Assembly (NCBI GenBank): GCA_903911135.1
Contig: CAIWCG010000078.1
Span: forward strand, 1 to 45,687
Origin: an uncultured Bacteroidota bacterium
Lineage (GTDB): Bacteria; Bacteroidota; Bacteroidia; AKYH767-A; JABDAW01
Reading direction: 5' to 3'
Length of the DNA: 45,687 nucleotides
Shown: positions 1-7,646 of the stretch, piece by piece
How positions within the stretch are numbered: the first letter of the stretch is position 1
Layout: every line of letters begins with the position of its first letter
Translations under genes and position numbers: made by a program
Notes under the pieces: generated by a model
Database searches by the model: none
Seen by the model: only the letters and a program-made list of their open reading frames with translations
Told to the model about the DNA's origin: nothing

Positions 1-1182
1 AGTTTCGAGAAAGAAGCTTTAGAATCCCTTAAAAAAGGGAAGCCTTTAGAAGGCAAAGAAGGTATTTTAACTCCCTTGATCAAGCGGCTTGTAGAGTCAA
101 GTTTGGAGGGAGAAATGGATGCTCATTTAAAGGATGAGAAAGCTGGGAACCGTCGAAACGGTAAGATGGGGAAACGGGTCAAGACCTCTTTTGGATCCGT
201 TGAAATCAATACCCCGAGAGACCGTGAGAGTACATTTCAACCGGAGACTTTACCCAAGCGAGTCACAACTTTGGGTGAGGCCTTGGACCACAAAGTCATC
301 TCCTTGTACAGCAAGGGAATGAGCTATTCGGATATCTGCGAACACCTGGAAGAACTCTATGGTTTAACGGTTTCCCCATCGAGTTTAACGGCTATTACCG
401 ATCGCGTGGTGGAAGATATTCATGCTTGGCAAAACAGGGAATTGGATAGTGTTTATCCCTTTGTTTGGCTGGATGCGATTCATTACAAAGTGAAGGAGCA
501 TGGTGCCATCCGGACCAAAGCAGTTTACTGTGTGATAGGCATCAACCGACAAGGCGAAAAAGATTTATTAGGGCTGTATATTGGACAAAGCGAATCAGCA
601 ACCTTTTGGTTGGAAGTGCTGACTGATTTAAGGAATCGTGGAGTATCGGATATCTTAATTGCCTGCATTGATAATCTGAAAGGTTTTGCCAAAGCCATCG
701 AGGCTACTTTCCCTGAAACAGAAGTGCAATTATGCATCATCCACCAGATACGGAACAGCCTTAACCAGGTCACTGCAAAAGATCGGAAAGGGGTATCAGA
801 AAGTTTAAGAGCTGTTTATAAGGCCACTACCAAAGAGCAAGCTGAAACAGCACTGCTTCACTTAGAAGAACAATGGGGTGATAAGTATTCATTGATGGTA
901 AAAAGCTGGTTAAATAATTGGAATCTGTTAAGCAATTACTTTAAGTATTCACCCGAAATAAGGAGAGCAATTTATACGACAAATATTATAGAAAGCTTCA
1001 ACAGTCAATTAAGAAAAATCACAAAATCCAAGCGAGTATTCAGTAATGACCAAGCCTTAATAAAGTTAATCTACCTTATATTTACCAATCTTAAAAAGGA
1101 TTGGGTAGGAGGAATCTATAACTGGAAAATGATCGTTTCACAATTAAATATTAAATTTGCCGACAGAATGTCTAAACCGTAA
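1..1182 (+). CDS. IS256-family (mutator-type) transposase, 5'-truncated by the window edge
   Basis: The frame is open from base 1, so the N-terminus lies outside the window; 393 residues are visible, close to the usual length of about 400, so few residues are missing. The first residues (EKEALESLKKGKPLEGKEG) match the usual IS256-family N-terminal region. Counting from the first visible codon, the DDE catalytic residues are Asp158 (WLDAIHYKV), Asp224 (ACIDNLKG) and Glu331 (NIIESFNSQL). The family C-x2-H signature (CIIHQIRN) lies between the second Asp and the Glu. The reading frame is intact to its stop, which is followed within 10 bases by a sequence resembling the family's terminal inverted repeat. 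The enzyme would catalyse copy-out transposition of its own element. Family assignment is firm; current activity is not shown. Confidence 0.95.
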   Translation, partial: SFEKEALESLKKGKPLEGKEGILTPLIKRLVESSLEGEMDAHLKDEKAGNRRNGKMGKRVKTSFGSVEINTPRDRESTFQPETLPKRVTTLGEALDHKVISLYSKGMSYSDICEHLEELYGLTVSPSSLTAITDRVVEDIHAWQNRELDSVYPFVWLDAIHYKVKEHGAIRTKAVYCVIGINRQGEKDLLGLYIGQSESATFWLEVLTDLRNRGVSDILIACIDNLKGFAKAIEATFPETEVQLCIIHQIRNSLNQVTAKDRKGVSESLRAVYKATTKEQAETALLHLEEQWGDKYSLMVKSWLNNWNLLSNYFKYSPEIRRAIYTTNIIESFNSQLRKITKSKRVFSNDQALIKLIYLIFTNLKKDWVGGIYNWKMIVSQLNIKFADRMSKP

Positions 1183-1190
1183 TGTAAAAT

Positions 1191-1212
1191 GACACAGTTG
1201 TTTGGACATACC
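1191..1212 (+). repeat. Putative right terminal inverted repeat of the IS256-family element
   Basis: GACACAGTTG followed by TTTGGACATACC, starting 9 bases after the transposase stop. IS256-family ends commonly carry a GACACAGTT...TGGACA pattern. The partner left repeat is not in the window, so the exact end is inferred. Confidence 0.6.
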
Positions 1213-1385
1213 CAAATCTACCAGTGAATTTTTGATTTTCACTACCGGATTTTTGGGCTTCGCAAGACCATTAAACTTTAAGAAAGGCTTATTTTACAGG
1301 GCTTTCAGCTATCATTGATGATTCTGATAAACTCAAACCATACCTTCAACTTGTCTCAAAACTTAGAATTCTTAATAATAATTCC

Positions 1386-1393
1386 TAATTTTG
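1386..1393 (+). promoter_or_regulatory. Bacteroidota -7 element before the 1418 gene
   Basis: TAATTTTG fits the TAnnTTTG -7 consensus and lies 24 bases before the ATG, giving a short leader. No convincing -33 TTG at 17-23 bp spacing was seen. Confidence 0.4.
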
Positions 1394-1417
1394 GGGCTTA
1401 AATAAATCTCAAACAAC

Positions 1418-2401
1418 ATGAAAACTTCAATCAAAATCATTTTAATCAGCATGCTGATGATTGCGTTTGCAACCGCTCAAGCCCAAAAAATTTATTTCAA
1501 TGTCGGAGCCGGCTATGGCTTCGGAATCGGAACTTCGGAGGGTATGCCCACTAATAATTATACCTATGTATCGACCCAATCGAGTTCCTATTCCAATCCT
1601 TCCCAAACGGGGAGCCAAACCAACACGTATGAAAAATCAGTTTTTCATCCAAGTGAGGGGCTTAAAATTACTGGCGATATAGGTTATCATCTTTCAAGTA
1701 ATATCAGTGTGGAGCTGGGTTTCAATTACCTCACGGGAACCAACCAAACCAATACATATACCAGCAGCTCAACCAACAACTATACGGATGACAATACCTT
1801 CAATCCCGGGTTTAATACCTATACTGATAACACATGGGATAAGGAAACATTTAAGATGACCACCAAAGGGAGGCTGCTGCTGCTGCCTGCACTTTGCCTT
1901 CAAACTAATCCATCAGAAATAACACCTTATATTAAGGCAGGATTGGTGGTAGATTTTGGTGGAACTTTTATTTTTAATGATGAATTTGATTATGGAGGGA
2001 GCACGGTTTATCCGAACAATTCGGGTAGCAATAGCAGTTCAAGCAGCCAGAACACCAGAGAAATTCAAAGTACTGGCGGCATGTCTTTGGGCTTGATGAG
2101 TTCCATGGGTGCCAATTATAAATTTTCAGAAAACTTTTCCCTGTTTGCCGAGGTCGGGTTGGTTGTCGACAACTGGTCTCCGGCTCATGGAGAATACACA
2201 AAATATGTCATGGATGGAGTTGATGCAATGTCAAGATTGTCAACCAAAACATTTGATTATTCAAGTAAATTTACGAATACCGTTACGTATCCAAATACTA
2301 CCTCTCCCAATACCATAACCATACAAAAAACATCGTTGGCACCCATAATAAGCTATAGCAGCTGGAGCATAAATGTAGGCATCAAATATTATATCAAGTA
2401 A
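1418..2401 (+). CDS. Exported outer-membrane beta-barrel-like protein
   Basis: 327 residues. The N-terminus is a clear signal peptide (lysine near the start, hydrophobic stretch, then a TAQAQK cleavage region near residue 23). The mature part begins with IYFNVGAGYGFGIG, and alternating polar/hydrophobic strands with glycine and aromatic residues recur through to the C-terminus, which ends in a strand (SINVGIKYYIK). This is the pattern of 8-12-strand OmpA/OmpW-like barrels common in Bacteroidota. Long Ser/Thr/Asn-rich segments (about residues 40-70, 110-140 and 190-215) look like extracellular loops. No specific family is recognised and no ligand can be inferred. It stands alone between the IS element and lpxA. 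Confidence 0.7.
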   Translation: MKTSIKIILISMLMIAFATAQAQKIYFNVGAGYGFGIGTSEGMPTNNYTYVSTQSSSYSNPSQTGSQTNTYEKSVFHPSEGLKITGDIGYHLSSNISVELGFNYLTGTNQTNTYTSSSTNNYTDDNTFNPGFNTYTDNTWDKETFKMTTKGRLLLLPALCLQTNPSEITPYIKAGLVVDFGGTFIFNDEFDYGGSTVYPNNSGSNSSSSSQNTREIQSTGGMSLGLMSSMGANYKFSENFSLFAEVGLVVDNWSPAHGEYTKYVMDGVDAMSRLSTKTFDYSSKFTNTVTYPNTTSPNTITIQKTSLAPIISYSSWSINVGIKYYIK

Positions 2402-2498
2402 TAAAACGAGTTCTAATCAAAATAATGCACGAGCGAATAGGTTCATCCTACAGCAATTGCGGGGATGTTAAACCATATCAAATATCATAAGTCTTTTG

Positions 2499-2506
2499 TA
2501 TGTTTG
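2499..2506 (+). promoter_or_regulatory. Possible -7 element of lpxA
   Basis: TATGTTTG fits TAnnTTTG and ends 16 bases before the chosen lpxA ATG. This argues against the upstream in-frame TTG at 2496 as the start, because that codon would lie at the promoter itself. No good -33 TTG was found. Confidence 0.4.
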
Positions 2507-2522
2507 CAACCAGAAAATAACG

Positions 2523-3308
2523 ATGGAATATCCACTAACAGCTATAAATTCGGGTGCCAAGATAGGCAAGGATGTAAAAATAGACCCGTTCGTCACCATT
2601 CATGATAATGTCGTCATCGGCGATGGAACATGGATCGGTTCGAATGTAACCATCATGCCGGGTGCCAGAATCGGGAAGAACTGCAAGATTTTTCCTGGTG
2701 CCGTCATCTCTGCCATTCCGCAGGATTTGAAGTTTGCCGACGAAGATACTACGGCAGAAATAGGCGATAACACTACCATCCGCGAATTTGTTACCATCAA
2801 CCGAGGCACCAAAGCGCTGAACAAAACAGTGGTAGGCAGCGATTGTTTGCTGATGGCGTATGTGCATGTGGCGCATGACTGTGTGGTGGGGAATCATTGC
2901 ATATTGGCAAATGGCGTAACCCTGGCTGGGCATATCGTAATAGATGATTTTGCCATAATCGGCGGTTTGTCGGCGGTTCATCAGTTCGTTCATATCGGCA
3001 GCCATGTGATGATTTCAGGAGGCTCTTTGGTCCGCAAGGATGTTCCACCATATACAAAATCTGCAAGAGAACCGCTTTCTTATGTAGGCATCAATTCGGT
3101 GGGCCTTCGAAGAAGAGGCTATACTGATGAACAAGTAGCAAGAATACAGGAAATTTATAGAATCCTTTTCACAAAGGGTTATAGCAGCAGTAAAGCCATT
3201 CAAATCATTGAAACGGAATTGCAACCATCCAAAGAACGCGATGAAATAATGGAGTTCGTGAAGACCTCCACCCGCGGGATAATGAGAGGTTATTTTAATG
3301 AGAAATGA
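2523..3308 (+). CDS. lpxA: Acyl-ACP--UDP-N-acetylglucosamine O-acyltransferase
   Basis: 261 residues; E. coli LpxA has 262. The enzyme transfers a 3-hydroxyacyl chain from acyl carrier protein to UDP-GlcNAc, the first step of lipid A synthesis, in the cytoplasm. The N-terminal two thirds is a left-handed beta-helix made of hexapeptide repeats (IGKDVKI, IGDGTWIG, IGKNCKI). The catalytic histidine sits in YVHVAHDC, equivalent to His125 of E. coli. A helical C-terminal domain (RRRGYTDEQVARIQEIYR onward) completes the fold. I chose the ATG at 2523, which matches the family start, over an in-frame TTG at 2496. The stop overlaps the start of the next gene by 4 bases (ATGA), indicating translational coupling. 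Confidence 0.95.
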   Translation: MEYPLTAINSGAKIGKDVKIDPFVTIHDNVVIGDGTWIGSNVTIMPGARIGKNCKIFPGAVISAIPQDLKFADEDTTAEIGDNTTIREFVTINRGTKALNKTVVGSDCLLMAYVHVAHDCVVGNHCILANGVTLAGHIVIDDFAIIGGLSAVHQFVHIGSHVMISGGSLVRKDVPPYTKSAREPLSYVGINSVGLRRRGYTDEQVARIQEIYRILFTKGYSSSKAIQIIETELQPSKERDEIMEFVKTSTRGIMRGYFNEK

Positions 3309-3922
3309 TTATAACTCTTGATAAGATCGGGAAACGTTATCGTCACGATTGGATTTTTAGAAACATAGACATAGAGTTTAAAACAGGAGAACCTTGTGTC
3401 ATTCAAGGATCGAACGGTTCGGGTAAATCCACTTTGCTTCAGATAGTTTCTGGCTTTGTTGTCCCTACGGAAGGCACCATAACTTATACCGAAGCTGGAA
3501 AACAGATTCCAGTGGAACAGATATTCAGGCATTTCAGCATCGCATCGCCCTATCTTGATTTGATAGAGGACTTTACCCTTGCCGAGATAATCGATTTCAA
3601 TTTCAGTTTCAAGAAGATGGTTGATGGCGTCACTCCTAGCCAGTTGGTAGAGTTGATAGACTTGATAAAGGCAAAGGACAAGCAGTTGAGATATTATTCA
3701 TCAGGCATGAAACAACGGGTTAAGTTGGCCTTGGCGTTATTTGCCGATACCCCAATTCTGTTGTTGGATGAGCCGACCTCTAACCTTGACAAGAAAGGTA
3801 TGGATTGGTATCGAGGCTTGGTGAAGGGCCATATTGCCAACAGACTGGTGATTATCTGTTCCAATAATCAACCACAGGAATTTGATTTTTGTGAAAGGGA
3901 ATTAGTCTTGGGCCTTCACTAA
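3305..3922 (+). CDS. ABC transporter ATP-binding protein
   Basis: 205 residues. Walker A is GSNGSGKST (residues about 35-43). A signature-like loop SSGMKQR replaces the usual LSGGQ, as in CcmA-type exporter ATPases, and Walker B is ILLLDEPTSNLD. The protein is short and has no membrane segments, so it must pair with a permease, but none is encoded nearby. The ATG overlaps the lpxA stop, so the two are co-translated. The context suggests a lipid or envelope-related export role, but that is inference from neighbourhood only. The gene ends 9 bases before the convergent gene at 3932. Confidence 0.85.
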   Translation: MIITLDKIGKRYRHDWIFRNIDIEFKTGEPCVIQGSNGSGKSTLLQIVSGFVVPTEGTITYTEAGKQIPVEQIFRHFSIASPYLDLIEDFTLAEIIDFNFSFKKMVDGVTPSQLVELIDLIKAKDKQLRYYSSGMKQRVKLALALFADTPILLLDEPTSNLDKKGMDWYRGLVKGHIANRLVIICSNNQPQEFDFCERELVLGLH

Positions 3923-3931
3923 GGAGCAGGA

Positions 3932-4405
3932 CTAATTGGATTTCTCCAAAAAGAGTTTGCTTACGTTCAATATCTGATCTTCCACCTGTTTGAATTCATC
4001 CGACTTTGGGTCTTTTACCTGTCCGTCTTTGGTCCATTCTATCAGATGGTTTTGATGGATATATAAGGTCTCATTATCAGTAACAGCCTTGCTTTTCATG
4101 TTGGTCCATTTTTGATGGATATATGCGACGCTACCTAGCATGTAGTAATAGTAAACCTCTTTTTTAACATCCTTTTCGTCTTTGGTGCTGCCCACCAAAG
4201 ATATCATTACTATCTGCCCATCCTTTCGATAAACGCATTTCGTATTCAATTCATCAAGGGCGGTTTCGGTTTTCTTATAAGAAGACAGATTGCCATCTAT
4301 TCCCTTGGTAAATTTGTCGATGGAATACTTTGGAGAGGCTGGTTGGGCTAAAAGTCCGATGGTGGCCATTATGCCGATAATCATGGTTAGGATATACTTT
4401 TTCAT
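3932..4405 (-). CDS. Small exported protein of unknown function
   Basis: 157 residues with a signal peptide (MKKYILTMIIGIMATIGLLA, then QP). The mature region is predicted to be periplasmic and lysine-rich, mixing helical and strand stretches (QIVMISLVGST, KKEVYYYYMLGSVAYIHQKW). No cysteine follows the signal region, so it is not a lipoprotein. I do not recognise the family. It is transcribed alone, convergent with the ABC ATPase, from a good -7 element 24-31 bases upstream of its start. Confidence 0.65.
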   Translation of the reverse strand: MKKYILTMIIGIMATIGLLAQPASPKYSIDKFTKGIDGNLSSYKKTETALDELNTKCVYRKDGQIVMISLVGSTKDEKDVKKEVYYYYMLGSVAYIHQKWTNMKSKAVTDNETLYIHQNHLIEWTKDGQVKDPKSDEFKQVEDQILNVSKLFLEKSN

Positions 4406-4428
4406 ATTCGTTATTGTTTATTAAGGTG

Positions 4429-4436
4429 CAAAGTTA
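4429..4436 (-). promoter_or_regulatory. -7 element for the 4405 gene (minus strand)
   Basis: On the minus strand this reads TAACTTTG, a match to TAnnTTTG. A weak TTTAGAG sits near the expected -33 position. The start codon follows 23 bases after the element. Confidence 0.5.
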
Positions 4437-4488
4437 AATAAAAACTCTAAATTATAAAAGTCTCAACAAAAAATATTTTAATTTTAAC

Positions 4489-5220
4489 TTAATCCAATTC
4501 AGGATAATCCACCTTTTCCATGCTTTCTGGAAGGTCTCGATTGTTCTTTGGGCTGTTGATATTCTTCGAAACGGCATAGGCAATCATGTCAGATTCTGGA
4601 TAAGGTTTTATCAGTTTCCTGATGTCATCGGCACTTAGTTTTGGGTCTATCCATTGCCTTTCATCATCGACTGAAAGTATCAATGGCATACGCTTTTTCA
4701 GGTTATGAATCTTTTCCATCATCGGGTTGGCAGGGGTAGTGAGGATGGAAAAAGTGTTGCGAATCTCACCCGTGCCTTTATCCACCCATGTCTCATAAAT
4801 ACATCCAAGCGAAAACAGTTCATTGCTTTTGGTCTTGATGAAATAGGGATATTTAACCTTGTTCACATCTCGCCACTCATAAAAACCCGATATTCCAAGT
4901 AGGCATCTTTTAGAAACTATGCTGCTGCGGAAGGACGGTTTTTCAAATACCGTTTCGCCCACGGCATTCAATGTTTTGGTCTGCATGTCCTTGGCCATTA
5001 GGGCATCCTTGGTCCATAGCGGTATCAATCCCCATTCAAAAAGAAAAATCCCATTATGGTTGATGATGGGCAACAGCGGATGCGAAAATCCACTCACAAA
5101 ATAATGGGCAGGCAGCTCCATCCGCAATCTGTTTTGGCTCCAGTCGGGAGGCAGGCTGTCCTTATACCGCTCCTCGTATTTCTGCTGTTTCCTTTCCAGG
5201 TAGGCCACATTATAACACAT
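4489..5220 (-). CDS. SRAP domain protein (YedK/HMCES family, DUF159)
   Basis: 243 residues. SRAP proteins covalently trap abasic sites in single-stranded DNA through the N-terminal cysteine that follows Met1, and so shield them from breakage. The catalytic Cys2 is present (MCYNV). Further family landmarks are FEWGLIPLW, an Asn in TLNAVGETV, the active-site Glu in GFYEW, and the TTPAN...IHN...RMPLIL block with its catalytic histidine. A few extra residues between IHN and RMP are, as I recall, common in Bacteroidota homologues. It lies 14 bases after the DUF2889 gene on the same strand, so the two are probably co-transcribed. The protein probably acts at the replication fork or on damaged DNA. 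Confidence 0.92.
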   Translation of the reverse strand: MCYNVAYLERKQQKYEERYKDSLPPDWSQNRLRMELPAHYFVSGFSHPLLPIINHNGIFLFEWGLIPLWTKDALMAKDMQTKTLNAVGETVFEKPSFRSSIVSKRCLLGISGFYEWRDVNKVKYPYFIKTKSNELFSLGCIYETWVDKGTGEIRNTFSILTTPANPMMEKIHNLKKRMPLILSVDDERQWIDPKLSADDIRKLIKPYPESDMIAYAVSKNINSPKNNRDLPESMEKVDYPELD

Positions 5221-5234
5221 AAGGAACTCGGCAT

Positions 5235-5732
5235 TTATTCTTCCTTATAAATATAGCAAGTGTTTTTCAGCACCGGTTTCGAAAGTTCAAGTCGTTTGTG
5301 TTCATCCAGAATATTGAAATCTCGGCTCATCAACCCGAAACCTTCATCAAAACCAATCAATGTGGTAGCGGCAAAGTTGATGGTTTCCAAGGTCAGTTCC
5401 CTAAGATGAACACAGCCCTCTTGCCCTCCAATGCGTTGCGAAACCGCTCTGGTGATGCCTCTTTCTATGCGCAAGCCTATCAGATGGGCTGCCTTTTGGG
5501 CTACAAACGGACAGGCAGCATGGGGGTGACTGGCAAACTCGCTTTTGGCATGCACTATGGTTTTCGTTTTTGGGTCGATGTGAATGTTCAGGCGGATGAG
5601 ATGATAAGGATCCAACAAGGTGGCTTCCAACATCAGATGCCCGTTTTCAAGCTCAAAAGCCTCGATGCCAATATCCCGTTTCGACACCAGTCGTTTCACC
5701 GGAATCCGCTCTTTCTTATTTGTTTCTTCCAT
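5235..5732 (-). CDS. DUF2889-like protein
   Basis: 165 residues, soluble, no signal peptide. The segment order fits DUF2889: an N-terminal strand region with ELENGHLMLEATLLDPYHL, a central IDPKTKTIVHAKSEFASHPH with a cysteine soon after (ACPFVAQ), then LIGLRIERGITRAV and the diagnostic IGGQEGCVHLREL. The conserved Cys/His positions hint at a metal or catalytic site, but no function is established. It is the first gene of a probable two-gene unit with the SRAP gene. The ATG at 5732 follows a -7-like element about 75 bases upstream. Confidence 0.72.
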   Translation of the reverse strand: MEETNKKERIPVKRLVSKRDIGIEAFELENGHLMLEATLLDPYHLIRLNIHIDPKTKTIVHAKSEFASHPHAACPFVAQKAAHLIGLRIERGITRAVSQRIGGQEGCVHLRELTLETINFAATTLIGFDEGFGLMSRDFNILDEHKRLELSKPVLKNTCYIYKEE

Positions 5733-5806
5733 TATTTTATAATTATTGATTATTCACTTAACTTCTTTTCATTGGCAATAGTATTAATAATGACCATTTT
5801 CATCGG

Positions 5807-5814
5807 CAAAATTA
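5807..5814 (-). promoter_or_regulatory. -7-like element for the DUF2889-SRAP unit (minus strand)
   Basis: Minus-strand TAATTTTG fits TAnnTTTG; no clear -33 TTG was found. It would give a leader of about 70 bases. The neighbouring 5780-5797 holds a degenerate copy of the TCATTAATGATGACC box (14 of 18 bases). Confidence 0.4.
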
Positions 5815-5903
5815 ATCATTATGCCTGATTATATTTAAAATTCAGGTTTCCCGAGTTTTGGGTTTTCAAGACATTTAATACATGGAAACGGTTTTTTTAT
5901 ACT

Positions 5904-6171
5904 GTAAATTCTCCCCACACAGACATTTGGCTCCATCTAACTCGAGTTAGATGGAGCCTAACTCGAACTGGATGGAGCCTAACTCGAATTAGATGGAGTC
6001 TAACTCGAGTGAGATGGAGTCTAACTCGAATTAGATGGAGTCTAACTCGAGTTAGATGGAGCCTAACTCGAATTGGATGGAGCCTAACTTGAGTTAGATG
6101 GAGCCTAACTTGAACTGGATGGAGTCTAACTCGAACTGGATGGAGGTTAGTTTGATTTTGGGAGGATTTAC
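5904..6171. repeat. 21-bp tandem array A, 10 units, with imperfect terminal inverted repeats
   Basis: Ten consecutive 21-bp units run without slippage from 5938 to 6147. Each begins TAACTCGA and ends GATGGAGCC or GATGGAGTC. Variation is mostly transitions (C/T, A/G). The core TAACTCGAGTTA is a 12-bp palindrome. The first unit is preceded by an inverted copy of its own end, making 5929-5958 a perfect 30-bp palindrome centred on CTCGAG. The flanks pair imperfectly: 5904-5937 against the reverse complement of 6139-6171 (about 23 of 34, best at GTAAATnCTCCC and CTCCATC). The array fills the gap between the end of murI and the promoter of the DUF2889 gene. One frame per strand is stop-free (7-residue repeat LHPVRVR on the minus strand), a trivial result of a period divisible by 3. 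Confidence 0.97.
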
Positions 6172-6177
6172 CCATTG

Positions 6178-6210
6178 CCGGCATCAAAAATCCATGATTA
6201 GGATGCCGGA
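6178..6210 (-). terminator. Hairpin just after murI
   Basis: CCGGCATC and GATGCCGG form a perfect 8-bp stem with a loop of about 17 bases, directly after the murI stop on the minus strand. There is no clean T-run after it, so it may be a transcript-end stabiliser rather than a full intrinsic terminator. Confidence 0.5.
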
Positions 6211-6211
6211 A

Positions 6212-7072
6212 CTAAATGACCACCTGCTGCGATTTTACCTCTTGGCCGAAAAACAATTGGGTATATCTATCGAAAAATTCAGTCGAATCGGTGGTCAAGA
6301 ATTCAACCGTTTTGCCTTTGGTGAATCGGCTTTCCATATCTTGATGTCGGTTTAGATAATCCACCAAACTTTGGGCCACTATCTCGCCTTGCGACACGAT
6401 TTGTATGCCTGCGGGCAAATGTTTTTTTATCTTGTTCATCAATAAAGGATAATGAGTACAGGCTAAAATGATGGTGTCGATAGTATTATTTTGGCTTAAT
6501 AATTTATCAATATCCTGCTTGATGAAATAATCGGCACCATCGCCATCAAACTCGTTGTTCTCAACCAAAGGCACCCACATGGGGCAGGCCTGCTGGAAAA
6601 CTTGGGCACCAGGGAAAAATTTTTCTATCTCGATGGGATAGGACATCGAAGCGATGGTGCCCATGGTGCCCAACACGCCGATATTTTTTGTCTTGGAATA
6701 ATTGCCAACCATCTCGGTGGTAGGCCGGATGACTCCCAGCACCCTTTTGGTGGAATCGATGGTAGGCAAATCCTTTTGTTGGATAGTTCTCAAGGCCTTT
6801 GCCGAAGCCGTGTTGCAGGCCAATATCACCAGTTGGCAGCCCCTATAGAACAACAATTCAACGCATTGCAAAGTATATTCATGCACGGTATCAAACGACC
6901 GGTTTCCATACGGAGCACGGGCATTGTCGCCAAGATAGAGGTAGTCATATTGCGGCAGTAGCCTCACGATTTCCTTTAAAACCGTGAGGCCACCGAAGCC
7001 GGAATCGAAAACACCAATAGGAGCGTTGAGCTTGTAGCGAGGCTCTTCCATCGGCACTTTCTCAACCATCAA
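6212..7072 (-). CDS. murI: Glutamate racemase
   Basis: 286 residues. The enzyme interconverts L- and D-glutamate in the cytoplasm to supply D-Glu for peptidoglycan. Family landmarks in order: GVFDSGFGG (residues 20-28, with the catalytic-base Asp), YLGDNARAPYG, ACNTAS with catalytic Cys86, GVLGTMGT, and ACTHYP with the second catalytic cysteine near residue 207. The N-terminus could begin at Met1/Met2 or at Met8 (MEEPRYK); the annotated start keeps a 9-base gap from the upstream ompH stop. It is the last gene of the bamA-ompH-ompH-murI run, an arrangement common in Bacteroidota. Confidence 0.96.
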   Translation of the reverse strand: MMVEKVPMEEPRYKLNAPIGVFDSGFGGLTVLKEIVRLLPQYDYLYLGDNARAPYGNRSFDTVHEYTLQCVELLFYRGCQLVILACNTASAKALRTIQQKDLPTIDSTKRVLGVIRPTTEMVGNYSKTKNIGVLGTMGTIASMSYPIEIEKFFPGAQVFQQACPMWVPLVENNEFDGDGADYFIKQDIDKLLSQNNTIDTIILACTHYPLLMNKIKKHLPAGIQIVSQGEIVAQSLVDYLNRHQDMESRFTKGKTVEFLTTDSTEFFDRYTQLFFGQEVKSQQVVI

Positions 7073-7081
7073 TTCAAGGGA

Positions 7082-7621
7082 TTATTTCTTTTTTGGGGCC
7101 GGAGTGGCCATGGTGATGTTGAGTTTTTTCTTGACCAAATCCAACACATCGTCACCATCAGGTGCATACAGCAACACGCCCAAACTGGAATCGAAGATAT
7201 AGGAAAAACCGTTTTCCTTGGCCATATCATGGATGGCATCACTGGCTTTCTTGAAGATAGGAGTATAAAAAGCCTCTTTCTTTTTCTGGAAATCCTCTTG
7301 AGCCGTTTGTTGGAAATCCCTGATACGTTGTTCCAAGTCGGTCAATTCCTTTTGTTTGGCTTGCTTCACCAATTCCGACAAGGCACCTTGGGTTTTTTGA
7401 TAATCTTCCATCTTGGCCTGGTATTCGCCATACATGGTTTTCAGTTGGGCTTCCACATCCTTGTTGATTTTTTCCAAAGCCGAATCAGCCGATTTTGCTT
7501 CCGGCATCATCGATACCAAAAGAGTTGAATTGATGTGCCCGAACTTCATAGCGGTTTGAGCGTTTGCCATAATACCGAAAGCTAAGAACAGTATTACCAA
7601 TAGATTTAATTTAGATGTCAT
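7082..7621 (-). CDS. OmpH/Skp-family periplasmic chaperone (second copy)
   Basis: 179 residues. The signal peptide ends around ANAQ. The mature protein begins KFGHINSTLL, the typical first strand of Skp/OmpH, followed by a long charged helical hairpin (about residues 45-125, rich in Lys/Glu/Gln) and returning strands (GFSYIFDSSLGVLLYA). Skp holds unfolded outer-membrane proteins in the periplasm for delivery to the BAM complex, which fits its position downstream of bamA. It is a diverged paralogue of the 7647-8285 gene, 25 bases away. Confidence 0.92.
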   Translation of the reverse strand: MTSKLNLLVILFLAFGIMANAQTAMKFGHINSTLLVSMMPEAKSADSALEKINKDVEAQLKTMYGEYQAKMEDYQKTQGALSELVKQAKQKELTDLEQRIRDFQQTAQEDFQKKKEAFYTPIFKKASDAIHDMAKENGFSYIFDSSLGVLLYAPDGDDVLDLVKKKLNITMATPAPKKK

Positions 7622-7646
7622 TAGGGATTATTTTTTATGTTTATTA

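Larger units (their letters stand above)
1..1212 (+). mobile_element. IS256-family insertion sequence, right-hand portion
   Basis: The element comprises the transposase gene plus about 30 bp containing the putative right terminal repeat. The left end and the target duplication are outside the window, so the element boundary and integrity cannot be confirmed. The neighbouring 1213-1385 is AT-rich non-coding sequence with a small dyad (AGTGAA...TTCACT near 1223-1243) and a weak TCATTGATGA box near 1314. Confidence 0.85.

Noticed and set aside
2535-3005. 156-aa minus-strand frame opposite lpxA
   Set aside because: It is fully antisense to a strongly conserved hexapeptide-repeat gene, and its translation has no recognisable motifs; a shadow frame.
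5897-6187. Minus-strand 96-aa open frame over array A (LHPVRVR repeats), and similar frames on both strands of arrays B, C, D, F and G
   Set aside because: A stop-free 21-bp unit keeps a frame open along the whole array. Frames exist on both strands, lack gene-like ends or export signals, and in C the two strands give the same start only because the ends are inverted copies.
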